Source of the DNA: Neglectibacter sp. X58
GTDB lineage: Bacteria; Bacillota; Clostridia; Oscillospirales; Acutalibacteraceae
Reading direction: 5' to 3'
DNA length: 64,000 bases
Assembly (NCBI RefSeq): GCF_009936035.1
Contig: NZ_QWEO01000001.1
Coordinates: 124,001 to 188,000, forward strand
Shown: positions 33,971 through 42,859 of the stretch, in pieces
Numbering within the stretch: the first letter of the stretch is position 1
Layout: each line of letters begins with the position of its first letter
Made by a program: the position numbers and the translations under genes
The notes under the pieces: model-generated
Told to the model about the DNA's origin: nothing
Seen by the model: the letters and a program-made list of their open reading frames with translations, nothing else
Databases searched by the model: none

Positions 33971-35902
33971 ATGGATATGGTGACAGATTTTCTGGAAACC
34001 GGGGTGCTGCCTACAGTATTGCTCCTTGTGCGGGCCATTGTGCCGGTTTTGGCGCTGTACGTGGTGTGGCGCAGCTACACTTCCTTTAAAAAGGGCCAGC
34101 GCCGCCGGGATCCGGTGGTCATGCTCTGCGATGAAAGCTCTGGCCTGCGCTTTCCTGTGCTGTACTGGGAAAATTCCATCGGGCGCAGCAAATCCTGCGA
34201 CATCTGCCTGCCAGACGCCACCATCTCCCGGGACCACGCGGTGCTCATGCGCCGGGAGGAGGGCTGGGTTATCTGCGACACAGGTTCTCATGCCGGGGTG
34301 CAGGTAAACGGCAAAAAGGTAAAGGGGCAGAAGCTTTTAAGCATTGGGGACGCTGTCACCCTGGGAGACGTGACCCTCACCCTGTGGAACGCGGACTCCC
34401 CGCCGGAAAAGCGCCGCCGCATTTTTACAGGCTTCTCCCGGGAAGCCGCCTCTCCCTTAAAGCTGATGATGACGGCAAGCCTCGTACACCTTTTGATGGC
34501 GCTACAGGCCTGCTTTATAGGGGGAAAGGCTGCCCCCATGCAGGCTGTGCCCACCCTGATAGCCATGGCCATAGGCTGGGGGCTGTATGTGTATTCCATT
34601 GGCATTCAGCACCGGGTCAGCTTTGAAATAGAAACCATTGCGTATCTCCTTTCCGGCATCGGCATCACCCTTCTTGCCGCCTGCGATATGGACGCCATCA
34701 AAACCCAGCTTGCCGCCATGTTCATCGGCGTCCTGCTGTTCTGCTTCCTGATTTGGTTCATGAACGATATGGACAGGGTGGCAAAGTTCCGCCTCTATAT
34801 CGGGGCCGGGGCCATCCTGCTTTTCATCATCAACCTGGTTTTCGGCAGGGAGCAGTATGGCTCGAAAAACTGGATTTTCATCGGGCCGGTAAGCGTCCAG
34901 CCCTCAGAGCTGATAAAAATCGCCTTTATTTTTGTAGGCACTTCCACCCTGGACAGGCTCCAGACCAAAAAGAATATTACGGAATTCCTGGTGTTCACAG
35001 GCGTCTGCATGGGATTTTTGGTGCTGATGAAAGACCTGGGCACTGCCGCTATTTTCTTTGCGTGCTTCCTCATCATCGCCTTTATGCGTTCCGGCAGCGT
35101 GCGTACCATCGCCCTGGTGCTGACAGGCGCGGGGCTGGGCGTGCTGCTGGCCCTGCAGTTTATGCCCCACATTGTCTCCCGCTTTCAGGGCTGGGGCCAT
35201 GTGTGGGAGCATATCAACGACCAAATGGGCTATTCCCAAACCCGGACGCTCACCTATATGGCAAGCGGGGGCCTGTTCGGCGTTGGCCTGGGGGATGGGA
35301 TGCTGGCAGGCTCCGGGGTGTTTGCGGCAGATAGCGACCTGGTTTTCGGCCTGCTCTGCGAGGAACAGGGACTGCTTTTGGGCCTTGTGGTGCTGATGGC
35401 TATTGCCATGTTCACCATCTATGCCCGCAGCGATGTCACCCGCAGCCGCTCCACCTTCTTTTCCATTGGAGCCTGCGCTGTGGCGGGAATGCTCCTGTTC
35501 CAGACCTGCCTGAACGTGTTCGGCGCAACAGACATCCTGCCCATGACAGGCGTTACCCTGCCTTTTATCAGCGCAGGCGGATCCAGCATGATGAGCGTGT
35601 GGGGGCTGATGGCCTTCCTGAAAGCTTCTGACGAGCGCACCTATGCTGCCCGGCGGGCCAGCAAAAACAGCAGCCGTCCAGCGGCGGCCCGGCCCGGGCG
35701 CGGCACCGAGGAGTTCGCGCCGCCCCGTCCCAGCCGCACTGCTGAAATGGATACAGGCTATACGCCCCGGCCTGCTCCCCGCCGCAAAAGCGGGGCAGGC
35801 AAGCGGTATGCAAGCCCGCCGGCCCGCCACAGCAATCCCAAAAGGCCGCCCCCGCCGCCTGGAGACAGCGGGGATATGGAAGATATCACAAGCTGGAGAT
35901 AA
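33971..35902 (+). CDS. FHA domain fused to an FtsW/RodA/SpoVE-family glycosyltransferase
   Basis: A 643-residue fusion. One N-terminal helix (about residues 10-32) is followed by a cytoplasmic FHA domain (about 50-115: IGRSKSCDICLP, TISRDHAVL, VQVNGKKV), which binds phosphothreonine peptides. Then come about ten helices of a SEDS peptidoglycan polymerase: LVFGREQYGSKNWIFIGPVSVQPSEL, MKDLGTA, and near the end TGVTLPFISAGGSSM. The last 75 residues are a Pro/Arg/Ser-rich tail. The start at 33971 follows AAGGAGGG. The next gene is its likely transpeptidase partner. Confidence 0.88.
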   Translation: MDMVTDFLETGVLPTVLLLVRAIVPVLALYVVWRSYTSFKKGQRRRDPVVMLCDESSGLRFPVLYWENSIGRSKSCDICLPDATISRDHAVLMRREEGWVICDTGSHAGVQVNGKKVKGQKLLSIGDAVTLGDVTLTLWNADSPPEKRRRIFTGFSREAASPLKLMMTASLVHLLMALQACFIGGKAAPMQAVPTLIAMAIGWGLYVYSIGIQHRVSFEIETIAYLLSGIGITLLAACDMDAIKTQLAAMFIGVLLFCFLIWFMNDMDRVAKFRLYIGAGAILLFIINLVFGREQYGSKNWIFIGPVSVQPSELIKIAFIFVGTSTLDRLQTKKNITEFLVFTGVCMGFLVLMKDLGTAAIFFACFLIIAFMRSGSVRTIALVLTGAGLGVLLALQFMPHIVSRFQGWGHVWEHINDQMGYSQTRTLTYMASGGLFGVGLGDGMLAGSGVFAADSDLVFGLLCEEQGLLLGLVVLMAIAMFTIYARSDVTRSRSTFFSIGACAVAGMLLFQTCLNVFGATDILPMTGVTLPFISAGGSSMMSVWGLMAFLKASDERTYAARRASKNSSRPAAARPGRGTEEFAPPRPSRTAEMDTGYTPRPAPRRKSGAGKRYASPPARHSNPKRPPPPPGDSGDMEDITSWR

Positions 35903-35932
35903 AGGAATCCCAAGGAGAAAGGGGATGGGTTT

Positions 35933-37282
35933 TTGAAAACAGTAGGCTTTCGGTCAATTGTTCTCTATATCCTGCTGGCTGTCTTTATAGGCGGGGTGGG
36001 ATACCTGGTTGCAAACATGTTTTTACATGGCAGGCAGTGGGTTATGCAGCCTTATAACGCCCACCTTTCCGGGCAGATGGGAGACATCAAGGACAGGGAC
36101 GGGAATCTTCTTGCCACCAGCCAGGACGGCGGGCGGGTTTACAGTGAAAATGACACAGTGCGCCGGGCCTTGCTTCATACTATCGGGGATACGGCGGGTT
36201 TTATCGGTACAGGGGTGCAGTCTGTCATGGGGGACAAGCTTACAGGCTATAACTTTATTACAGGGCTGAACGATACGGTCTTTTCCCGCATGGGCAGCGG
36301 CCTTACCCTAACAGTCAGCCAGGACGCCTGCACAGCCGCCTATAATGCCATGGCAGGCCGAAACGGCGCGGCAATCCTCTATAATTATGAAAACGGGGAT
36401 ATTCTGTGCAAGGTCAGCGCCCCCACCTTTGACCCCGCCTTTGTGCCCGAGGATATTGAGACAAATGACGCGTATAAGGGCGCTTATCTGGACAAGTCCT
36501 TGTCCGCAAGCTTTACCCCGGGCAGTATTTTCAAGATTATCACAGCCGCCGCTGCTATGGAAAAGTGGCCCGATTCCTGGAGCGAACGCACCTACGAGTG
36601 CTGGGGCGCGGAAAATATCGGCGGCAGCGATATCACCTGCCTGCACGGGGAGGCCCACGGCTCCCAGGACATGTTTGCCGCCATGGGCAATTCCTGCAAT
36701 ATTTATTTTGCCCATTTGGCAAACGATATCGGTGGCGGGGCCTTGCAGAAGAAAGCAGAGGAAATGGGCTTTAACCAGAGTTTTGACTTTAACGGCGTAA
36801 ATGTTACAAAAAGCACACTGGATCTCACAGGGGCAAATGCCAATCAGATAGGCTGGGCGGCAGTAGGCCAGTACACAGTGCTGGCAAATCCCTACCACAT
36901 GATGGCTCTTATGGGGGCTGTGGCCAAGGATGGTTCCTATACCCAGCCCCGCCTGACAGAAGGGGGAGACATCTTTTCCGGGCTGGCGGCATCCGGGGAC
37001 AGGAAGCTGATGAGCGCGGAAACCGCCCGACAGTTAAAAACCCTGCTGCGCGGCGACGTGGAAAATTACTATGGCGACTGGATGTTCCCCCAGGGCATGG
37101 CGGTCTGCGCCAAAACTGGCACAGGCGAAGTGGGGGAGGGCAAAGCCCCTAACTGCTGGATGGTAGGCTTTTGCGACAGCGCCCAGTATCCCTATGCGTT
37201 CGCGGTGGTTGTGGAAGAGGGCGAGGGCGGCATTGAGACGGCGGGAGTCCTTGTAAACGCCATGCTCCAGGCCTTGGCTTGA
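35933..37282 (+). CDS. Penicillin-binding protein, PbpA-like class B transpeptidase
   Basis: A 449-residue membrane-anchored transpeptidase that crosslinks peptidoglycan. It starts at a TTG; one membrane helix (about 8-30) is followed by a short dimerisation part (about 40-120) and the catalytic domain. The active-site Ser198 is in TPGSIFKI (SxxK), the second motif is NSCN (SxN), and the third is KTGTGE. The shortness resembles actinobacterial PbpA rather than clostridial PBP2. It follows the FHA-FtsW gene by 30 nt, the usual SEDS polymerase/class B PBP pairing. Confidence 0.88.
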   Translation: MKTVGFRSIVLYILLAVFIGGVGYLVANMFLHGRQWVMQPYNAHLSGQMGDIKDRDGNLLATSQDGGRVYSENDTVRRALLHTIGDTAGFIGTGVQSVMGDKLTGYNFITGLNDTVFSRMGSGLTLTVSQDACTAAYNAMAGRNGAAILYNYENGDILCKVSAPTFDPAFVPEDIETNDAYKGAYLDKSLSASFTPGSIFKIITAAAAMEKWPDSWSERTYECWGAENIGGSDITCLHGEAHGSQDMFAAMGNSCNIYFAHLANDIGGGALQKKAEEMGFNQSFDFNGVNVTKSTLDLTGANANQIGWAAVGQYTVLANPYHMMALMGAVAKDGSYTQPRLTEGGDIFSGLAASGDRKLMSAETARQLKTLLRGDVENYYGDWMFPQGMAVCAKTGTGEVGEGKAPNCWMVGFCDSAQYPYAFAVVVEEGEGGIETAGVLVNAMLQALA

Positions 37283-37298
37283 GGAAGGGGGAAGGAAA

Positions 37299-37757
37299 GT
37301 GGAAACCATTACCATCAAGCCCCACCATTTTATGGATATCATCAAGCTGTATGGCGCGGGTATAGAAAACTTTGTGCCGGACAAAAAGCTGGACCACGAT
37401 TTTTACCGTATCGGCAACCTGGTTTTGGCATGCCACACCCAGCCACTGCTCCTGACAATAGAAGGGGACGATATCTGCACGCCCTGCCGCCAGTACCGAG
37501 GCCTCTGCCAGGATGCTCTCGCAAACATCCCCGGCTTTACAGGCAAAAACGAGTATAACCGCGCCCTGGACAGCCGCATCCTTTCCCTGTATGGCTTAAG
37601 CGCGGGGCCATATCCGGCAGAGGAGCTGTGCGGGATTCTCTATCAGGGCCGGAAAAAAATCTTCCAGGTGTGGCAAGAGGAGGAAAACGCCCTCACCCAA
37701 AGGCGCTTTGATTTATTCACAGCCGGGGCTGAAAAATACCTGGGGTCGTATAAGTAA
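37299..37757 (+). CDS. DUF1284-like cysteine-containing protein
   Basis: A 152-residue protein starting at a GTG behind GGAAGG. The opening TITIKPHHFMDIIKLYGAGIENF resembles DUF1284 proteins, which begin IRxHHxxC and carry scattered cysteines that may bind a metal. Here the Cys residues are in LACHTQ, DDICTPCRQYRGLCQD and ELCGIL. The function is unknown. It closes the secA-to-PBP run and ends at a terminator. The family assignment is by pattern and should be checked. Confidence 0.65.
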   Translation: METITIKPHHFMDIIKLYGAGIENFVPDKKLDHDFYRIGNLVLACHTQPLLLTIEGDDICTPCRQYRGLCQDALANIPGFTGKNEYNRALDSRILSLYGLSAGPYPAEELCGILYQGRKKIFQVWQEEENALTQRRFDLFTAGAEKYLGSYK

Positions 37758-37765
37758 ACGCAGCA

Positions 37766-37800
37766 AAAAAGCCGTCTAGCGTTGTGCTGGGCGGCTTTTC
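37766..37800 (+). terminator. Terminator closing the secA-PBP run
   Basis: Stem AAAAGCCG/CGGCTTTT (37767-37774 with 37792-37799) with an inner AGC/GCT pair. Confidence 0.75.
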
Positions 37801-37814
37801 ACTGCTTTGCAGGC

Positions 37815-37997
37815 TCACCGCCTTTTAGGCCACACATACAGCCCATAGCCAATCAGGCACAGGGAGATAAGGATAGCGCTGCCCGCCGCGCCAATGGCAA
37901 TGGCGGTGTGGTTTAAAGGCCCTGCCACCATGCTGATAATCAAGGCGCAGGCGTCGGCAAACAATAAAAATTTGAAAAGGCTTTTTTCCGCGTTCAT
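37815..37997 (-). CDS. Small two-helix membrane protein
   Basis: A 60-residue protein with two hydrophobic segments (about residues 7-27 and 32-55) and a basic C-terminus WPKRR. No known family is recognised. The start at 37997 has AAAGGTA 8 nt upstream. The frame also stays open to an ATG at 38060, which would add 21 basic residues (MKERKKGRVPSLAG..); this cannot be excluded. It lies 66 nt downstream of ksgA on the same strand and may be a distal member of that operon. Confidence 0.55.
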   Translation of the reverse strand: MNAEKSLFKFLLFADACALIISMVAGPLNHTAIAIGAAGSAILISLCLIGYGLYVWPKRR

Positions 37998-38063
37998 GAG
38001 CGTACCTTTGGGTGACAGCCCTGCCAGGCTTGGCACCCTTCCTTTCTTTCTTTCTTTCATATT

Positions 38064-38954
38064 TCATATCCATTCTAAACGGCTCTCCCAAAGGGCGCTG
38101 CTGAAAGCCGCCAGCTTCTCCAAGGTAAGCTGCTCAGCCCGGGCGTTGGGCTGCGCGCCTGCACTGCGCAGGGCTTCTTCCACCAGGGGCTTCGGCGCTC
38201 CCAGCGCGGCAGAAACCGCATTTGCCGCTGTTTTCCGCCGCTGGGAAAAGGCTCCCCGGGCCACCCGAAAAAAGAACGCCTTGTCCGGCACCTCCACAGG
38301 CGGGCTTGTGCGGATTTCCATGTGCAGCACAGCGGAATCTACCTTAGGCGGCGGCATAAAGCTGCCCCGGCCCACCTCGAACAACAGCTTTGGCCTGCTG
38401 TGATACTGCACGCTAACGCTTACCGCCCCGCACTCCCGGCTGCCTGGCAGGGCGCACAGCCGCTGGGCGGCTTCCTTCTGCACCAGCACAGTGAGGGATT
38501 TCAGGGGAAGCCCTCCCTCCAGCAGGCCCATAATCACAGGGGAGGTGATATAATAGGGGAGGTTTGCGCATACGCATATAGGCTCCCCGCCGAATTTCTC
38601 CTGTATCAGGGCGGCTAAATCCAGCTTCAGCACGTCCCCCTGCACCAGTTCCACGTTCCCGCAGCCCGACAGGGTTTCCTCCAGCACCGGGAAAAGCCGG
38701 CTGTCCAGTTCAATGGACACCACTTTTTTAGCCGCCTGGGAAAGCTCCCGGGTGAGCACCCCCACCCCCGGCCCGATTTCCAGCACCCCGGCACATTCCT
38801 GCGCCCCGCAGGCCGCCGCCATGCGGGGGCACACGCTGGGGTTTATAAGGAAATTCTGCCCCATAGCCTTGGAAAACCGGAACCCATGGCGGCCCAGCAC
38901 CTCCCGGAGTACGCCGGGGTCAGCCAAGCTTCCCATAGTATCTTTTTCCATCAT
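38064..38954 (-). CDS. rsmA: 16S rRNA (adenine1518/1519-N6) dimethyltransferase
   Basis: A 296-residue KsgA/RsmA methyltransferase that dimethylates two adjacent adenines near the 3' end of 16S rRNA. Motifs: MGQNFLINPSVCPRM (about residues 30-44), SAM-binding VLEIGPGVGVLTREL (about 57-71), and the catalytic NLPYYITSPVIM. The length is typical. Its ATG overlaps the stop of the upstream large membrane protein (ATGA), behind GGAGGAGG within that gene, so the two are translationally coupled. Confidence 0.95.
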   Translation of the reverse strand: MMEKDTMGSLADPGVLREVLGRHGFRFSKAMGQNFLINPSVCPRMAAACGAQECAGVLEIGPGVGVLTRELSQAAKKVVSIELDSRLFPVLEETLSGCGNVELVQGDVLKLDLAALIQEKFGGEPICVCANLPYYITSPVIMGLLEGGLPLKSLTVLVQKEAAQRLCALPGSRECGAVSVSVQYHSRPKLLFEVGRGSFMPPPKVDSAVLHMEIRTSPPVEVPDKAFFFRVARGAFSQRRKTAANAVSAALGAPKPLVEEALRSAGAQPNARAEQLTLEKLAAFSSALWESRLEWI

Positions 38955-41062
38955 GCCTCCTCCAGTTCCACCTTGTATAAGATACGCACACCGTCGTCAT
39001 AAACCCGGGTGAACAGCCTGTCCAGCGCTTGGGCGTCCACCTGGTAAGAGCTGCTTTCAAAATCGCTATAGAGTACATAGCTTACATGGGTGCTGCTGTA
39101 AAAATTTAAAGATTCCGCAGGCTTTTCATACATTTCCCGCACAGCAAACTCCCTGCCGTAATAGGGCAGGCCATGATAAAACAGATAGCTGGGAGAGCCG
39201 CACACTACGTTGCGCCCGGCTAAGGCGCAGATTTCGTTGTTGTGCCGGGTGTCGGTAAGCACCACCGCGTCTGGCGGCAGGTTTTCCTCCACATAGGCGC
39301 ACAGGGACAGGGCGCCGTCCCCATAAATTTCATATTCAGACACCGCCTCCCGGCCCAGGGTCAGCACCGCCGGAAGGATGAGGAAAGCGGTAAGCCCTCC
39401 TGCCAAGACATTTCTTGCGCCCCTGCGCCTGATTTTGCACAGCATGTCCCAGAAAAACTCCGCCCCGCAGCAGCACAGCAGGGCATAGCCTACATACAGC
39501 AGCTTGTTGTTGTCATAGTCATTGGGTTGAAACTCCACAAATTCAGCAATCAGCCAAATCACCAGAGCCGGCACATACCGGGCAAAGCGATCCTTTTGGC
39601 AGGTTATCAGCCCGCAGAAGGCCAGCACGCCTGCAAGCCCCAGGTTTTTCAGGTAAAACCACAGGTAATTGTCCTCCCCGGTCACCCATCCAAAGTGCCC
39701 CCGCACAAACTGCCCCGCCCCTGCCTGCCGGAAAGTCCACACGAAAAGCTGGGGAAGGGCCAGCAGGCAGGCGGCAAGTGCCAGTATGCCCCAGGTGCGG
39801 GCAATTTCCCAAAGCATCCCCTGCCGCCAGGCAAAAGCCAGCAAAAACCCCAGCAGCACCAGGCACAGCAGTACCACCAGGCTGATAAAAACCAGCAGCC
39901 AGGGAGAATCTTCCAAGCCCCGGGTGCGGAGGAGATCCTTTAGCAGGCACATGACAGGCACTCCCGCCACCACCGCGCCCTTTCCCAGCAAAACGGCCCT
40001 GTCCAGCAGCCGGAGCCTTTTGCACAAATCCAGCACCAGCCATCCTCCGCACACCAGCGCCAAAGCCAGAAAGGAGTGGGTATGCACCATAGGCAGAGCG
40101 CCTGCCAGCACGCCTCCATAGAGAAAAAAACGCTTTTCCCCTTCAAAAACCCCCCGGTATAGCAGGTAGAGGGTGGGGAACAGTATGGCCCAGCCGAACA
40201 GGGTGGCCCGCTGGGGAAGCATCATGTCGGCTATCACGTTCACCCAGCGGATATTTTCCGCCACATAGTTTGTAGGCGTTTCATAAAATGCCGTGAAAAT
40301 CCGGGTGAAATTCTCCTTCCCGCCCCCTAAAAAGTAGAACACCCCCAGCCCGCCGTTGCAGAAAAACAGCAGGAAAGCCGTTGCCGTCTGGGCAGGCGAT
40401 CCCAGCATCCGGCGGAAAAAGAGATATGCCCCGAAAAAGACCTGGGCGCCTGCCGCGCACATGGGCAAAGCATAACTCAGCCGTAAAGGTGCGCCTAAAA
40501 GATAGAGGCTGGAGGAAATGCTGTCGGACAAAAAAGGATAGGAAAGCCGCACGCCGGGCAGCAGGGAATATTCGGGAGGAAAAACCTGCTGGCGGGCAAG
40601 GCTGGTGATAAAGCTCAGGTGCATGCTCATGTCCCCGTAGGTGGACTGGCAGCAGTATATCCGGTTGTTTTCAAAACGGAAGGAGTGGAACACTAAAAAA
40701 ATGAAGAAGCCACAAAAGAGCGGGACAAGTAGCAGGAATTTTTGCCGCCCAAAGGCCCCCAAAGCCTTTGGCAGAGAGGAAAAAGCAGGGAAATTTTTGG
40801 CGCGGCTTCCATACAGGCTGGCCCCGGCGCACCCCAAAGCCAGCAGCAGGGCCAGCAGATGGGCAGCAGGGGAAAAGCCAAAGCCAAAGGCAAACAGCGC
40901 CGGAAACCATTGGAGCATCAGGCTTCCCGCTACGCTGCCGAAAAGCAGCCGTACCCCGGCGCTTTCCTGGGGCAGCAGGGGAAAGGCCGCAGCCACACCG
41001 CAGATCTGGAAAGCTCCGAAAAGCAGTATAGCTGCCAAAGCGCCTTCTAAAGAGCCTTCCAT
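38951..41062 (-). CDS. Large polytopic membrane protein, GT-C-like
   Basis: A 703-residue protein with roughly 14 hydrophobic segments and a C-terminal soluble part of about 130 residues. After the first helices comes a hydrophilic loop with YGDMSMHLSFITSLARQ, and the end contains VVLTDTRHNNEICALAGRNVVCGSPSYLFYHGLPYYGRE. This layout (acidic first loop, many helices, extracytoplasmic C-terminus) is like GT-C lipid-linked sugar transferases, but no named family is certain. AAAGGAGG precedes the ATG. ksgA overlaps its stop by 4 nt. Confidence 0.75.
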   Translation of the reverse strand: MEGSLEGALAAILLFGAFQICGVAAAFPLLPQESAGVRLLFGSVAGSLMLQWFPALFAFGFGFSPAAHLLALLLALGCAGASLYGSRAKNFPAFSSLPKALGAFGRQKFLLLVPLFCGFFIFLVFHSFRFENNRIYCCQSTYGDMSMHLSFITSLARQQVFPPEYSLLPGVRLSYPFLSDSISSSLYLLGAPLRLSYALPMCAAGAQVFFGAYLFFRRMLGSPAQTATAFLLFFCNGGLGVFYFLGGGKENFTRIFTAFYETPTNYVAENIRWVNVIADMMLPQRATLFGWAILFPTLYLLYRGVFEGEKRFFLYGGVLAGALPMVHTHSFLALALVCGGWLVLDLCKRLRLLDRAVLLGKGAVVAGVPVMCLLKDLLRTRGLEDSPWLLVFISLVVLLCLVLLGFLLAFAWRQGMLWEIARTWGILALAACLLALPQLFVWTFRQAGAGQFVRGHFGWVTGEDNYLWFYLKNLGLAGVLAFCGLITCQKDRFARYVPALVIWLIAEFVEFQPNDYDNNKLLYVGYALLCCCGAEFFWDMLCKIRRRGARNVLAGGLTAFLILPAVLTLGREAVSEYEIYGDGALSLCAYVEENLPPDAVVLTDTRHNNEICALAGRNVVCGSPSYLFYHGLPYYGREFAVREMYEKPAESLNFYSSTHVSYVLYSDFESSSYQVDAQALDRLFTRVYDDGVRILYKVELEEA

Positions 41063-41201
41063 GCCGCCCCCTCCTTTTCCTGTATTTCTTTCATTATACT
41101 ACCATTTTTCACTGGAAAAGTAAAGTGGGAACAGCCCAAAGAGCATCTGCTTCAAAGATTTTATCCGCTGTAATAGGGGTAAAGGCGGGCTATAAATATG
41201 T

Positions 41202-41222
41202 AAAACCGCGGGAATCCCGCGG
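41202..41222 (-). terminator. Terminator of sigG
   Basis: Perfect stem CCGCGGG/CCCGCGG (41206-41212 with 41216-41222) with a 3-nt loop, followed on the minus strand by TTTT. Confidence 0.8.
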
Positions 41223-41250
41223 CCTTCAAATCCCCTGGCGCAAGCAAGCG

Positions 41251-42021
41251 TCAGGCCCGTATCTCTTTTTTTATTTTCCCCAGCGCGCCCTTTTCCAGCC
41301 GGGAAACCTGGGCCTGGGAAATGCCAACCTCTCCTGCCACCTCCATCTGGGTTTTGCCTTCCAGAAAGCGCAGGGAAAGGATGCGCTTTTCCCGGTCGCT
41401 CAAGCCCCGGATAGCCTGCTTGATGGCAATTTCCTCCAGCCAGTCCTGATCGTTGCCGTCGCCTACCTGATCCATAATATAGATGGTGTCGCCTCCGTCG
41501 GAAAACACAGGCTCGTACAGGGAAACCGGCTCCACAATGGCCTCCAGGGCCACCACCACATCCTCCCGCTTCATGGAAAGGGCCTGGGATATCTCCTCAA
41601 TGGTAGGCTCCTTCCCGCCCCGGGCGGTAAGCTGTTCCTTGCACTGAATGGCTTTGTAGGCCGTGTCCCGCATGCTCCGGCTGACCCGCACAGCGTTGTT
41701 GTCCCGGAGAAAGCGGCGCACTTCCCCAATAATCATGGGTACCCCATAGGTGGAAAACTGCACCCCTTGGCTCACATCAAAGTGGTCTATGGCCTTCATC
41801 AGCCCAATGCACCCCACCTGGAACAGATCATCCGGGTTTTCCCCCCGGTTGCCAAAGCGCTGAATCACGCTTAAAACCAGCCGCAGGTTTCCGGCAATCA
41901 GTTTTTCCCGGGCATCCTTGTCCCCGTCATGGCAGCGGATGAGCAGTTCCCGCATTTCATCGCTTTTCAGTACCTTCAGTTTGGACGTGTTCACCCCGCA
42001 TATTTCCACTTTCCCCTGCAT
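41251..42021 (-). CDS. sigG: RNA polymerase sporulation sigma factor SigG
   Basis: A 256-residue late forespore sigma factor. The N-terminal VEICGVNTSKLKVLKSDEMRELL is diagnostic of SigG. Region 2 contains GNLRLVLSVIQRF..DLFQVGCIGLMKAIDHFD, region 3 follows, and region 4 ends with SLRFLEGKTQMEVAGEVGISQAQVSRLEKGAL. It directs forespore gene expression after engulfment. GGAGGTACG precedes the ATG. It is not next to spoIIGA-sigE, its partner locus in Bacillus and many clostridia. An AAATACTA element lies 50 nt upstream, but no convincing SigF/SigG -35 was found. Confidence 0.95.
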   Translation of the reverse strand: MQGKVEICGVNTSKLKVLKSDEMRELLIRCHDGDKDAREKLIAGNLRLVLSVIQRFGNRGENPDDLFQVGCIGLMKAIDHFDVSQGVQFSTYGVPMIIGEVRRFLRDNNAVRVSRSMRDTAYKAIQCKEQLTARGGKEPTIEEISQALSMKREDVVVALEAIVEPVSLYEPVFSDGGDTIYIMDQVGDGNDQDWLEEIAIKQAIRGLSDREKRILSLRFLEGKTQMEVAGEVGISQAQVSRLEKGALGKIKKEIRA

Positions 42022-42120
42022 AACGTACCTCCGAAAAAGTTTCTTTCAAAGGTAGTATTTCCCCTTTCCAGCGGATTTATCGCTGCCGCACTTGAAAAAT
42101 ACAGTTTTTCACATGCACAG

Positions 42121-42165
42121 GCAAAGAGCGCCCCCCTGCCAACTAGGCAGAGGGGCGCTCTTTGC
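42121..42165 (-). terminator. Terminator of rex
   Basis: A 14-bp perfect stem (42121-42134 with 42152-42165) and an inner CTGCC/GGCAG stem (42136-42140 with 42146-42150) lie just past the rex stop. Confidence 0.75.
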
Positions 42166-42176
42166 GGGAAAAGGCT

Positions 42177-42824
42177 TTAGTTGGGAAGCCGGTCTTTTGC
42201 CGCCAGCTTATAGCAAAGGGTCATCATGCTGTCGTTCATGTGGACATTTTCCACAATAGCATCCGGGTGCTTCAGCGCGATATCATAATGCCCGAAGTTC
42301 CAAAAAGAGCGCATTCCCAACGTATAGAGATAATCGGTTATCTCTTCTACGTTTTCCTGTGGTACGCAGAGAATCGCCATGGAAGGGCAGTGTTCCTGAT
42401 AGAAAGCGCCAACCTTCCCATAAGGAAGTATCTCCTGCCCGCCAATCTTCTGGCCCACCACCTTGGGGGAGTTGTCGAACACGCCTACAAGCCGGAAGCC
42501 CAACTGCTCAAAGGGCATGTGCCCGGCAATAGCCTTCCCCAGGTTGCCCGCACCTATCAGAATACAGGGATATTTATGTTGCAGGCCCAGGATTTCCTCA
42601 ATGGCAGTGCGCAGTTGGGGTACATGATAGCCATAGCCCTGCTGCCCGAAACCGCCAAAGCAGTTAAAATCCTGCCGCACCTGGGAGGCAGTGAATCCCA
42701 TTTTTTCCGAAAGCTCCTTGGAAGAAATGCGGGTTACGCCGTTTTTGGAAAGCTCAGTTAAAAAGCGGTAATACCGGGGCAGGCGGCGGATAACGGACAT
42801 GGAAACTGAATTTTTCTTTTGCAA
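42177..42824 (-). CDS. rex: Redox-sensing transcriptional repressor Rex
   Basis: A 215-residue NADH/NAD+-responsive repressor. The N-terminal winged helix (about residues 1-75) shows VIRRLPRYYRFLTELSKNGVTRISSKELSEKMGFTASQVRQDF; the Rossmann domain contains LIGAGNLGKAIAGH (about 86-99), and the C-terminal domain-swap helix is present. Rex blocks fermentation and reoxidation genes when NADH is low. The TTG at 42824 is chosen because GGGAGGG is 7 nt upstream; a TTG at 42830 is nearer to that site. No clear Rex operator was spotted in this window. Confidence 0.92.
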   Translation of the reverse strand: MQKKNSVSMSVIRRLPRYYRFLTELSKNGVTRISSKELSEKMGFTASQVRQDFNCFGGFGQQGYGYHVPQLRTAIEEILGLQHKYPCILIGAGNLGKAIAGHMPFEQLGFRLVGVFDNSPKVVGQKIGGQEILPYGKVGAFYQEHCPSMAILCVPQENVEEITDYLYTLGMRSFWNFGHYDIALKHPDAIVENVHMNDSMMTLCYKLAAKDRLPN

Positions 42825-42859
42825 AGCCAATCCCTCCCCGACGTGTAAAATGAAGTGCC

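Noticed and set aside
38041-38060. Short tandem repeat of TTTC units
   Set aside because: Only about four units next to the ksgA stop; no sign of phase variation or wider repeat structure.
42376-42390. An ATGGCGATT sequence on the minus strand
   Set aside because: It is internal to rex (Ser-Met-Ala-Ile-Leu-Cys) and has no SD or hairpin before it, so it is not another start module.
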